Assembly: GCA_002372015.1 (NCBI GenBank)
Contig: DFIA01000059.1
Location: forward strand, 1-42,991
DNA from: Bacteroidales bacterium UBA3709
Lineage (GTDB): Bacteria > Bacteroidota > Bacteroidia > Bacteroidales > UBA932
Length of the DNA stretch: 42,991 bases
Reading direction: 5' to 3'
Shown one piece after another: positions 1 through 6,950 of the stretch. The translations under genes and the position numbers were made by a program. Within the stretch, counting starts at the first letter, position 1. Each line of letters begins with the position of its first letter. The notes under the pieces were generated by a model. It saw only the letters and a program-made list of their open reading frames with translations. It did not search any database and was not told the DNA's origin.

Positions 1-2
1 CC

Positions 3-152
3 GGTGAGAAGCACGATTGCGGCAAGGCTGCCGGTGAGAAGCACGATTGCGGTAAAGCTGCCGGTGAGAAGCACGATTGCGGCAAAGCTGCCGACGAGAA
101 GCACGATTGCGGCAAAGCTGCCGGCGAGAAGCACGATTGCGGCAAAGCTGCC
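3..152 (+). repeat. Five tandem 30-bp coding repeats
   Basis: Five complete 30-bp units (3-32, 33-62, 63-92, 93-122, 123-152) differ at only a few positions and encode GEKHDCGKAA or DEKHDCGKAA. A sixth unit starts at 153 and diverges after 12 bases. The array probably continues left of the window. The near-identity at DNA level points to recent expansion by slippage or unequal recombination. Confidence 0.9.
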
Positions 153-398
153 GGCGAGAAGCACTGCAGCGATACTACAAAAGTTGCTTGCGATTCAACA
201 AAGGCAGAGTGCAACAAGGCTCAGAAAAGTGAGCTTGCTGTTCCTGCAATAACAGTAGAGCAGGTTAAAGAAATAAAATATGTAGATGGTGGTGCTGTAA
301 AGGCATGGGGAAAGGCTTTTTCTGCAACAAAGGCAGTTCCTTGTATGAAGAAGAAAGGACACGGAGCACATCATCATGGAGGCGAGACTGCAAAGTAA
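3..398 (+). CDS. His/Cys decapeptide-repeat protein, 3' part only
   Basis: This gene is cut by the left window edge, so no start is visible. The open frame begins at base 3 and ends at TAA 396-398. It opens with five tandem copies of GEKHDCGKAA (the fourth begins with Asp) and a sixth that breaks off after GEKH. A Cys-containing stretch follows, then a less repetitive part, and the protein ends in a His-rich tail with an HHH run. Each repeat carries one His, one Cys and acidic residues, which suggests binding of soft metals such as Zn, Cu or Ni; that is inference. I do not recognise the family. Reading the same DNA one frame over also stays open for about 80 codons, only because the 30-bp unit lacks stops in that frame. 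This frame is preferred because it continues past the repeats to a stop just before a terminator and gives a plausible His/Cys protein. Confidence 0.75.
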   Translation, partial: GEKHDCGKAAGEKHDCGKAAGEKHDCGKAADEKHDCGKAAGEKHDCGKAAGEKHCSDTTKVACDSTKAECNKAQKSELAVPAITVEQVKEIKYVDGGAVKAWGKAFSATKAVPCMKKKGHGAHHHGGETAK

Positions 399-417
399 GT
401 TTTATAGATAAAAATGG

Positions 418-458
418 AATGATGTATGGCTTTTTAGGTCATACATCATTTTTTTTTA
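418..458. terminator. Rho-independent terminator
   Basis: A perfect 11-bp inverted repeat (418-428 with 440-450) and an 11-base loop are followed by eight T's. It lies 20 bases after the repeat-protein gene. The T run overlaps the stop codon of the convergent radical SAM gene, so it mainly serves the plus-strand gene. Confidence 0.88.
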
Positions 459-1595
459 TTCTGTTGTTAAGTCTGTTAAGGTTCTGTGGTAGTGGCAACT
501 GAGAGGAGCCGCAAGTTCACCGTGCCAATTGTGCATTCCGCCTCCCATGCAGTTCTTGAATTGGCGACATTCAGAACAGATGCTTTTACGAGCCCAGTTT
601 CGGTTTCTGAAAGCCCCGAACTTGTTCTGCCAGACTTCATAAAGATTATCACAATAGATATTGCCTTGCGAAAATGCATCGCGATCTATATTTGGGCAGG
701 CGCAAATTCTGCCATCTATTAAAACGGAGGCTATATTTATTCCGGCATGGCAGAAGAACCTAACCGGGCGTACCTTTTCTTCGTACTTTCCAAGGTAACC
801 TTCGCAACTGAAGGCTACCTCCATAATCTGCTTTGAATCAATATCTGCTTTGCGGAGAAGCTCTCTTTTTTGCTGAATGAAATCCATTAGTTTTACCATT
901 TCCTGATTGGTTAGATGCAGCTCCGGTTCATCTACGGCTCTGCCGATAGGAATAATGGTAAAGATTCGCCACTTCTTAACGCCAAGCGACAGTAGAAGCT
1001 GGTACATATCTTCTAAATAGTTAATAGTGCGCCTGTTTATGCAACTTACTACATCGAAATCCAGTAATCTATCGCTTGCCGCTACTTGTATGGCTTCTAT
1101 TGTTCTTTGGTAACTATTGGGATTGCCTCTCATCCAATTATGATCTTCTCCTATGCCGTCTAAGCTGATAGTTAAGGCTTTAAGGCCAGCTTGCATGAGC
1201 TTGTGGTGTGTCTCTTTTGTATATAGATAACCGTTGGAAACGATGCTCCAATAATACCCGCGTTTAGTTATTTCTTCTCCAATCTGCACTAAATCCGGCC
1301 TTAACAAAGGTTCGCCGCCGGTAATTACAACAATCAGCCGTTCTGTATTGTACTTTTGCCGTTTAGAGGGTTTGTGTTTTAGCGGCTTATGTTGGTGCGT
1401 TGGATTTGGAATTGTGTCTAAGGCTTTTAGAAAATCTTCCATAGGCATATCCTTGTCTTTGCTGGAAGCAAAGCAGTCGCTACCGCAATGACGACAAGAG
1501 AGATTGCACCTTTGAGTGCATTCCCAAAAAAGATAATTCAGCTCGTGAACTTTGGTTTCGAGCTTACGGAATTGCCTAAATAGAAATGGGAGCAT
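456..1595 (-). CDS. Radical SAM/SPASM enzyme of an rSAM/lipoprotein pair
   Basis: The enzyme is predicted to bind a 4Fe-4S cluster and S-adenosylmethionine through C30, C34 and C37 (CxxxCxxC), with the GGEP motif at 93-96. Its C-terminal part is SPASM-like, with C282, C298, C300, C340, C343, C349 and C367 as candidate ligands for auxiliary clusters. In the usual CX2CX5CX3C signature the last position is Gly here, so the auxiliary site is atypical. The ATG start is separated by one base from the stop of the upstream lipoprotein gene, so translation is probably coupled. This arrangement matches the Bacteroidota rSAM/lipoprotein system that I know as the TIGR04133/TIGR04134 families. The substrate is unknown; the neighbouring lipoprotein is the obvious candidate. 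Fold and family are secure, function is not. Confidence 0.88.
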   Translation of the reverse strand: MLPFLFRQFRKLETKVHELNYLFWECTQRCNLSCRHCGSDCFASSKDKDMPMEDFLKALDTIPNPTHQHKPLKHKPSKRQKYNTERLIVVITGGEPLLRPDLVQIGEEITKRGYYWSIVSNGYLYTKETHHKLMQAGLKALTISLDGIGEDHNWMRGNPNSYQRTIEAIQVAASDRLLDFDVVSCINRRTINYLEDMYQLLLSLGVKKWRIFTIIPIGRAVDEPELHLTNQEMVKLMDFIQQKRELLRKADIDSKQIMEVAFSCEGYLGKYEEKVRPVRFFCHAGINIASVLIDGRICACPNIDRDAFSQGNIYCDNLYEVWQNKFGAFRNRNWARKSICSECRQFKNCMGGGMHNWHGELAAPLSCHYHRTLTDLTTE

Positions 1596-1596
1596 C

Positions 1597-1983
1597 CTAT
1601 TTCTTTTGCAGATATATTTTCAGTGTATCATCTGTTTCTGCAGTGTAGCTAATGGCTGTATCTTTTTGAACGAAGCCCTCTGCTTTTACAGTGAATTCGA
1701 AGATAGGATTAAGTCTTTCCGGAAAAGTGAAAGATATGGTAGCTCTTCCGTTTGCGCCTGTAGTAGTGCTATCTGTTTGGGTGTGGCCGTTATTGCTGCA
1801 CTTGGCATAAATTTTAGCATTGCTTAGAGCTTGCGTGCCATCGGCATTAAAGACTTCAAAAGAGAAATTCTTTTCTATCGGCTCATAGATACCGGTAGGT
1901 GTGCCATAGCAGGCCTGAAAGACAAACAGCGCTGCTGTAAGCGAGCAGCCCTTTAAAAAATTTCTAAACCATCGGAATTTCAT
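1597..1983 (-). CDS. Putative lipoprotein paired with radical SAM enzyme
   Basis: The 128-residue protein has a basic, hydrophobic N-terminus and a lipobox-like FQAC at residues 22-25, so Cys25 would be lipidated. Directly after it comes YGTP, the motif I associate with radical-SAM-linked lipoproteins of Bacteroidota. The rest, roughly residues 40-125, reads as one small beta-sandwich of the carboxypeptidase-regulatory type, with an NGRATI segment typical of such folds. It is the first gene of a two-gene unit with the radical SAM enzyme. It may be the enzyme's substrate or a surface partner; the sequence does not decide this. An exact TATATTTG promoter element lies about 27 bases upstream. 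Confidence 0.82.
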   Translation of the reverse strand: MKFRWFRNFLKGCSLTAALFVFQACYGTPTGIYEPIEKNFSFEVFNADGTQALSNAKIYAKCSNNGHTQTDSTTTGANGRATISFTFPERLNPIFEFTVKAEGFVQKDTAISYTAETDDTLKIYLQKK

Positions 1984-2009
1984 AGCTGTACTTTTTTAAT
2001 CTCTCTGAG

Positions 2010-2017
2010 CAAATATA
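2010..2017 (-). promoter_or_regulatory. -7 promoter element (TATATTTG) for lipoprotein/rSAM pair
   Basis: The minus strand reads TATATTTG, an exact match to the Bacteroidota -7 consensus TAnnTTTG, 27 bases before the lipoprotein ATG. I see no convincing -33 TTTG at normal spacing. Confidence 0.55.
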
Positions 2018-2030
2018 ATAACTTTTTAGA

Positions 2031-2038
2031 TAACTTTG
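2031..2038 (+). promoter_or_regulatory. -7 promoter element (TAACTTTG) for permease operon
   Basis: TAACTTTG fits TAnnTTTG and lies 21 bases before the permease ATG. With the opposite-strand element at 2010-2017 it makes a compact divergent promoter region. Confidence 0.55.
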
Positions 2039-2059
2039 TGTACAAGTTAATTTTGGGCT

Positions 2060-3298
2060 ATGGCAGGTCAGTGGCAGAAACAAATAACTTTTGACCGTTT
2101 TATCAGGGGAGTTCTTGCGATACTCCTCGTTGTGGGTATTTTTTTATTGTTGAAGCGTTTAAGTGGAGTTCTACTGCCGTTCTTTGTTGCGTGGCTTATG
2201 GCTTATTTGCTGAATCCCCTTGTGTGCTTTTTCCAAAAGAAATGCAAGATGAAATACCGAATCTTAGGCATTCTTTCTGCGTTTATTGTAGTTGGAGGGG
2301 TATTGTATGGAGTTTTTATGCTTATGATTCCTCCAATGTGGAGCGAGGTGCTGAAGGTTAAAGATATGTTGGTTTCGTATATAGAGGGAGATTATTCTTT
2401 TGGCGGTCTTTCAGATCTTGTAAAGAGCTTTTTAATGGAGCATTTGAACATAGATAAACTGAAAGGTATATTTTCTGTAGAGGGCCTGTTTTCGCTTTTT
2501 GAAGATTCTATGCCAAAGTTATGGGGGGTGTTGACCAGCTCTTTTAGAGCTCTTTCCGGAATACTCTCTCTTACAATGGTACTTCTTTATACGCTTTTCA
2601 TACTTCTGGATTACGAAAAATTCTCCAGAGGCTGGGTTTTTATGTTGCCTGCAAAAATGAGAGGAACGGCAAAGCAGTTGGTGAATGATGTTAGGGCTGG
2701 TATGAACAAGTACTTCAAAGGGCAGGCTATTATTGCAATTAGTGTGGGCATACTCTTGAGTATAGGATTTCTGATAATAGATTTTCCGATGGCTGTGGCA
2801 TTAGGATTATTCTTTGGGTTATTGAATATGGTGCCTTATCTGCAAGTTGTGGGCTTTATACCGGCAATTCTTTTGGCTGTTGTTAAAGCAGCCGATACCG
2901 GCCAGAGTTTTTGGTTAATAATGCTGGCTTTCTTTGTGGTATTTGCAGTGGTGCAGACAATACAAGATACCATACTTACTCCTAAAATTATGGGCAAGGT
3001 AAGCGGTTTGAATTCTGCCATAATACTGCTCTCGCTTTCTATTTGGGGCAGTTTGCTCGGCATTCTTGGCATGATAATAGCCATACCGCTAACAACATTG
3101 CTTCTTACTTATTACCAGAGATATATAGTAAAGATACCAGCCAGGCCTTCTCCTGAAATCGGACCTCCGGCAGATATTCCGGAGCAGGATACATCGGAAA
3201 TATTACCTATATCGGACGAACCGCCGGCTTACGATATATCGGCAGAAGATTATAAAGAAAACGATTATAATAAAAAGCAGAACAATGAAAAAAATTAG
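2060..3298 (+). CDS. AI-2E family (PerM/TqsA-like) membrane permease
   Basis: This 412-residue protein has the layout of the AI-2E transporter family: hydrophobic pairs near residues 15-55 and 68-95, an amphipathic extracytoplasmic-type middle, then five or so C-terminal membrane segments from about 160 to 350. The family includes a proposed autoinducer exporter and Na+/H+ antiporters, so the substrate cannot be read from sequence. After residue 355 there is a Pro/Asp/Glu-rich cytoplasmic tail that ends in Asn/Lys. The last 14 bases overlap the following lipoprotein gene, so the two are probably co-translated. It is the first gene of a three-gene plus-strand set. Confidence 0.85.
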   Translation: MAGQWQKQITFDRFIRGVLAILLVVGIFLLLKRLSGVLLPFFVAWLMAYLLNPLVCFFQKKCKMKYRILGILSAFIVVGGVLYGVFMLMIPPMWSEVLKVKDMLVSYIEGDYSFGGLSDLVKSFLMEHLNIDKLKGIFSVEGLFSLFEDSMPKLWGVLTSSFRALSGILSLTMVLLYTLFILLDYEKFSRGWVFMLPAKMRGTAKQLVNDVRAGMNKYFKGQAIIAISVGILLSIGFLIIDFPMAVALGLFFGLLNMVPYLQVVGFIPAILLAVVKAADTGQSFWLIMLAFFVVFAVVQTIQDTILTPKIMGKVSGLNSAIILLSLSIWGSLLGILGMIIAIPLTTLLLTYYQRYIVKIPARPSPEIGPPADIPEQDTSEILPISDEPPAYDISAEDYKENDYNKKQNNEKN

Positions 3299-3494
3299 TA
3301 TTATTCTATTGGCTATTATTGCAATAGGCATTTTTTCTTCTTGCAAGAACGAAAAAGAAGTGGTGGGTAATCCTAAGGATTATATTGATGATATGAAGGC
3401 CGGACTTCTCTTAGAAATGAGCGAACCGGCAGCAGAGGTGGATTCTTTGGCAGTAGATACGGTAGCGGAAGCTGCTAATGCGGAGATTGAATAG
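3285..3494 (+). CDS. Small lipoprotein, unknown function
   Basis: A 69-residue protein with a classic lipoprotein signal: MKK, a hydrophobic stretch, and FSSC with Cys20 as the lipidation site. The mature part is short, acidic and low in complexity (Ala, Glu, Asp, Val), with no recognisable domain. It overlaps the permease gene by 14 bases and ends 6 bases before the DUF2130 gene, so it is firmly inside an operon. It could be a small periplasmic accessory of the permease; that is a guess from position only. Confidence 0.72.
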   Translation: MKKISIILLAIIAIGIFSSCKNEKEVVGNPKDYIDDMKAGLLLEMSEPAAEVDSLAVDTVAEAANAEIE

Positions 3495-3500
3495 CAGGAT

Positions 3501-4700
3501 ATGAGAGAACTGAAATGTCCTAATTGCGGAAAAATATTTTCTGTAGATGAGGTTGATTATGCCGCAATTGTATCTCAGGTTAGAGGCAAGGAATTTGATG
3601 AAGAAATAAGCAGGCGAATAGTGGAGCTTCATAAGCAGCATGAGGCTCAGCAGCAGGCATTAAAAGCAGAGAGTGATAAAGCACTTGAAATAGCGGTTCT
3701 TAAACAACAGCAGCGGGCACAGCAATCTTTGAAAGAAAAAGAGGCAGAAATAGCAGATTTGAAGGCCGCTGCCAAGTTACTTGCATCTAAGGCAGAACTT
3801 ACAGAAAAAAATATCAGAGATGAGTATGAGGGAAAGTTGAAGCTGTTTAAAGCAGAATCGGAGGTGCAGCTAAGTGGGCTAAAAGAAGATTACGAAGCCA
3901 AACTCAGGGTAGCACAGGAACAGGTAGATTACTATAAGGAACTGAAAGCCAGATTGTCTAATAAGATGATAGGGGAATCCTTAGAAACTCATTGCAGTAC
4001 AATATTCAATGGAGAAATGCGTTCCATGTTTCCCAACGCATATTTTGAAAAGGATAACGACTCTTCCGGAGGCTCTAAAGGCGACTTTATCTTCCGCGAC
4101 TTTGACGACAACACAGAGTATATATCCATTATGTTTGAAATGAAAAATGAAATGGATAATACTGCCACTAAACATAAAAACGAAGATTTTTTTAAGAAGC
4201 TTGATGCAGACCGCACTGCAAAGAAGTGTGAATACGCTGTGTTAGTGTCTTTATTAGAGCCAGATAGCGAACTATATAACATGGGTATTGTGGATGTTTC
4301 TTATAGGTATCCTAAAATGTTTGTCATACGCCCACAGTTCTTTAGATCTTTTATTGTGCTGCTGACTAATGCTGCAAAGGGTAGCATTGCTTACAAGAAG
4401 GAGTTAGTTGCTGTAAGACAGCAGAATGTGGATGTATCCAATTTTGAAAATGAAGTGCAGGCTTTTAAGGAGGCATTTGGCCGTAATTACCGCCTGGCTT
4501 CAGAAAAGTTCAAAACAGCCATAGATGAGATAGATAAATCTATTACTCACCTGCAGAAGATTAAGGAAGCCTTGCTTGGCTCAGAAAATCAGCTTCGTTT
4601 GGCAAATAGCAAGGCGGAAGACCTTTCCATTAAGAAACTTACTCGTAACAATGCCACAATGAGGGCAAAGTTTGAAGAAGCAAAGCAGGTAAAAGATTAG
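3501..4700 (+). CDS. DUF2130 protein with zinc knuckle, coiled coil and nuclease-like core
   Basis: The 399-residue protein begins with a CPNCG half zinc ribbon (C6, C9). A long Gln/Glu/Lys/Ala-rich coiled coil spans about residues 40-155, followed by a conserved core at about 156-310 and a second helical coil to the end. The core matches the DUF2130 family as I know it. It contains GDF with D195, then a beta-strand FEMK with E213 and K215, a D-X17-ExK arrangement like the PD-(D/E)XK nuclease fold. This resembles the RmuC type of layout (coil plus nuclease-like core), so a DNA-processing role is plausible but unproven. Its TAG stop overlaps the stop of the convergent gene (4697-4700). Confidence 0.8.
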   Translation: MRELKCPNCGKIFSVDEVDYAAIVSQVRGKEFDEEISRRIVELHKQHEAQQQALKAESDKALEIAVLKQQQRAQQSLKEKEAEIADLKAAAKLLASKAELTEKNIRDEYEGKLKLFKAESEVQLSGLKEDYEAKLRVAQEQVDYYKELKARLSNKMIGESLETHCSTIFNGEMRSMFPNAYFEKDNDSSGGSKGDFIFRDFDDNTEYISIMFEMKNEMDNTATKHKNEDFFKKLDADRTAKKCEYAVLVSLLEPDSELYNMGIVDVSYRYPKMFVIRPQFFRSFIVLLTNAAKGSIAYKKELVAVRQQNVDVSNFENEVQAFKEAFGRNYRLASEKFKTAIDEIDKSITHLQKIKEALLGSENQLRLANSKAEDLSIKKLTRNNATMRAKFEEAKQVKD

Positions 4701-5482
4701 TTTTTAATTGATTTCCATGCTTTTTTTGCAGTTTCTGCGGCGGAATTTGCTATTCTTTTAGCCTTCTTTGATATATTTTTAACGGTAGCCTTTGTTTTCT
4801 TTGATACTTTTCCTGCAAAATCTTCTGCATCTTCTCCTACCTGCTGGCTGCTGCGAGTTATCTTGTCTTTAACTTTTCGGCCTCTGTCTATGGCTTTCTT
4901 ACCGGCTCTTGATACCTTATTGCCAAAGCCTTCTACAGCATCGCCAATGCTGTTCATTGTGGCATCGAGGCTGTTTTCTTTGTTGTTGAGGGTGGCTAAA
5001 ACATATTGATTTTCTACGGTGGTTAGGCAAATATGATTTTTGAGCAAATGTCTTTCTCCGTTTCTCAGACTGCCCCAATAACTTGATAAATTTTTCTCTG
5101 AATCTTCAATGTCTTCTACAGCTGCATAGCCGTATTGTTCTTCTATCCAGCTTTTTATAACATCGTAGCGAGTTCTTAGCTGGGTTTGGTCGGAGTCTGT
5201 GTATATCAGTATTTGGCTTACTGTTGCGGTATCGGACAATATGGTGGCAGAAACCTTTATGCCATTTATCTTGCCATCTAAGGTGGTTGCTTCTGAGCCA
5301 TCAGATGTGATTTTCTGTGTTGTCTGCCAACCTTTTTTATTGAGTTTTTTAATAAAATTGTTGCCGCTTGTATTCAGAGATATGCCGTCAAAGCGTATAT
5401 GCTTAATGTTTCTTTGTGCAAATAGAAAATTGCTGGCAGAGAGAATAATTGCTGCGAGTAACAGTATAGCTGTTTTTTTCAT
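4697..5482 (-). CDS. Secreted protein with Lys/Ala-rich helical tail, unknown function
   Basis: The protein has 261 residues with a clear signal peptide ending near FAQ (residues 20-22). Residues 28-165 form a globular domain with the look of a small alpha/beta fold that I cannot name; a related pattern is found in short secreted Bacteroidota proteins. From about residue 170 the sequence becomes a strongly basic, Lys/Ala/Ser-rich helical tail with recurring KK, SKK and AGK elements, reminiscent of LEA or histone-H1-like tails. It is the last gene of the long minus-strand run, 32 bases after nhaA. No terminator follows; it converges on the DUF2130 gene with overlapping stops. Confidence 0.7.
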   Translation of the reverse strand: MKKTAILLLAAIILSASNFLFAQRNIKHIRFDGISLNTSGNNFIKKLNKKGWQTTQKITSDGSEATTLDGKINGIKVSATILSDTATVSQILIYTDSDQTQLRTRYDVIKSWIEEQYGYAAVEDIEDSEKNLSSYWGSLRNGERHLLKNHICLTTVENQYVLATLNNKENSLDATMNSIGDAVEGFGNKVSRAGKKAIDRGRKVKDKITRSSQQVGEDAEDFAGKVSKKTKATVKNISKKAKRIANSAAETAKKAWKSIKN

Positions 5483-5514
5483 AAAATTTAATTTGTGAAT
5501 TTATACGGTTTTAA

Positions 5515-6930
5515 TTACTGCAATTTTTGTGCAGTTTTTTGCCTTTTGCCTACCAGAATCACCAAAAAATATCCCATGAGGGCAGCGGCAAATGAGCCCA
5601 TCAGTACGGCAACCTTTCCCATATTTCTTAACTGTTCAGTATATTGAGGGTAATCTCCGAACGATAAGGTATCTACAAAAACAGACATTGTGAACCCTAT
5701 TCCTCCAAGACAAGCTACGGCAAATAGCATAGGCCAGGTAGCTTTTGCAGGCATAGAGCCTACATTTGTCTTTACAGCCATGAAGCTTGCCAGCGTAATG
5801 CCTATTGGTTTTCCGAACAGCAGACCAAGTACGATGCCCATGCTTACGCTTCCTAACTCTGGGCTGAATCTGAAAATATTGAAGTATTCTAAACTTGGTA
5901 TAGTAACACCGGCATTTGCGAGAGCAAAAATTGGCATTATAATAAAGTTCACCCATGGACTGAGCGCATGCTCAAGTCTGTAACTCATGCCAATACTGTT
6001 TTTGGAGGTTTTGCTTATCTGCCTGAGTACGTGCCTTTGCGGGCCATTAGGGAAACCACATTCTTCTTCAACACTATCGTAGTCTTTGAGTTTTTTTGAA
6101 AAGATTTCTTTCTTATGCAGATAGTATTCTTTGCTGTATCTTGGAGTAAACGGAACAAGGAATGCCATTACAACACCACTCATAGTGGCATGAAGACCAG
6201 AATAATAGAACAGCACCCATACTGCAACAGCCGGAATAAAATAAAACCATGGCCTTTTTTCTCCAAGTTTATTCATCAATAGCAGAAGAAGTATTATGGC
6301 AATAGCAATTGCCAACAAGCCAAAGTTTATACTGCCACCGTAGAAAATAGCTACCACAAGAATAGCCATCAGGTCGTCTGCAATGGCAAGTGCTGTAAGA
6401 AAGACTTTCAACGATATAGGAACTTTATTGCCAAGTATGGCTAAAATACCTATAGCAAAAGCTATGTCGGTTGCGGTAGGTATGCCCCATCCACTTGCGG
6501 CTGCAGTGCCTTTATTTACAGCAAGATAAATTAAGGCTGGTACTATAACTCCCCCCAATGCTGCAATTACCGGCATTATGGCCTTTTTTGCAGAAGAAAG
6601 CTCTCCGTTTGTTACTTCTCTTTTGATTTCGAGGCCTACCGTAAAGAAAAAAATCACCATGAGAATATCGTTGATGAATTTTTCTACGGTCATATCCTTA
6701 GGAAAATAGAAACCACCCCCCGAAGGCGAGGTTACTTTTATGGCGAGGTCTGTTTCGAGTATGCTGTGGTATATATCCTTGGTAAATGGGAGATTGGCAA
6801 GAATCATTGCTATTATAACAAATGCTATAAGCACAACCCCCTGTGCCCACGGTTGTCTGGTAAATTTTTTACCTCTCGTTTCGAGATTTATTACACTCTT
6901 GTTCCATGTATATATCGGTATAAGCTTCAT
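5515..6930 (-). CDS. nhaA: Na+/H+ antiporter NhaA
   Basis: This inner-membrane antiporter exchanges Na+ for H+ in pH and salt homeostasis. The key acidic residues are present: D155 in the TATDIAF motif and the D185-D186 pair in ALAIADDL, corresponding to D133, D163 and D164 of E. coli NhaA. The GKPIGI motif that carries the functional lysine is also there. At 471 residues it is longer than the roughly 390 of E. coli, mainly through a charged cytoplasmic loop around residues 275-330 and an N-terminal extension. It lies 20 bases downstream of gltX in the same run, an odd neighbour for cell division genes, and is probably transcribed with them. Confidence 0.95.
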   Translation of the reverse strand: MKLIPIYTWNKSVINLETRGKKFTRQPWAQGVVLIAFVIIAMILANLPFTKDIYHSILETDLAIKVTSPSGGGFYFPKDMTVEKFINDILMVIFFFTVGLEIKREVTNGELSSAKKAIMPVIAALGGVIVPALIYLAVNKGTAAASGWGIPTATDIAFAIGILAILGNKVPISLKVFLTALAIADDLMAILVVAIFYGGSINFGLLAIAIAIILLLLLMNKLGEKRPWFYFIPAVAVWVLFYYSGLHATMSGVVMAFLVPFTPRYSKEYYLHKKEIFSKKLKDYDSVEEECGFPNGPQRHVLRQISKTSKNSIGMSYRLEHALSPWVNFIIMPIFALANAGVTIPSLEYFNIFRFSPELGSVSMGIVLGLLFGKPIGITLASFMAVKTNVGSMPAKATWPMLFAVACLGGIGFTMSVFVDTLSFGDYPQYTEQLRNMGKVAVLMGSFAAALMGYFLVILVGKRQKTAQKLQ

Positions 6931-6950
6931 GTCTTATGATTTGTCCGATG

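Noticed and set aside
3..152. 30-bp direct repeats as a CRISPR array
   Set aside because: Units are contiguous with no spacers and stay in one coding frame.
4..252. Open frame with repeated RSTIAAKLP units
   Set aside because: It is the shadow of the 30-bp repeat read one frame off; the frame at 3-398 continues through non-repeat sequence to a stop before a terminator and gives the His/Cys protein.
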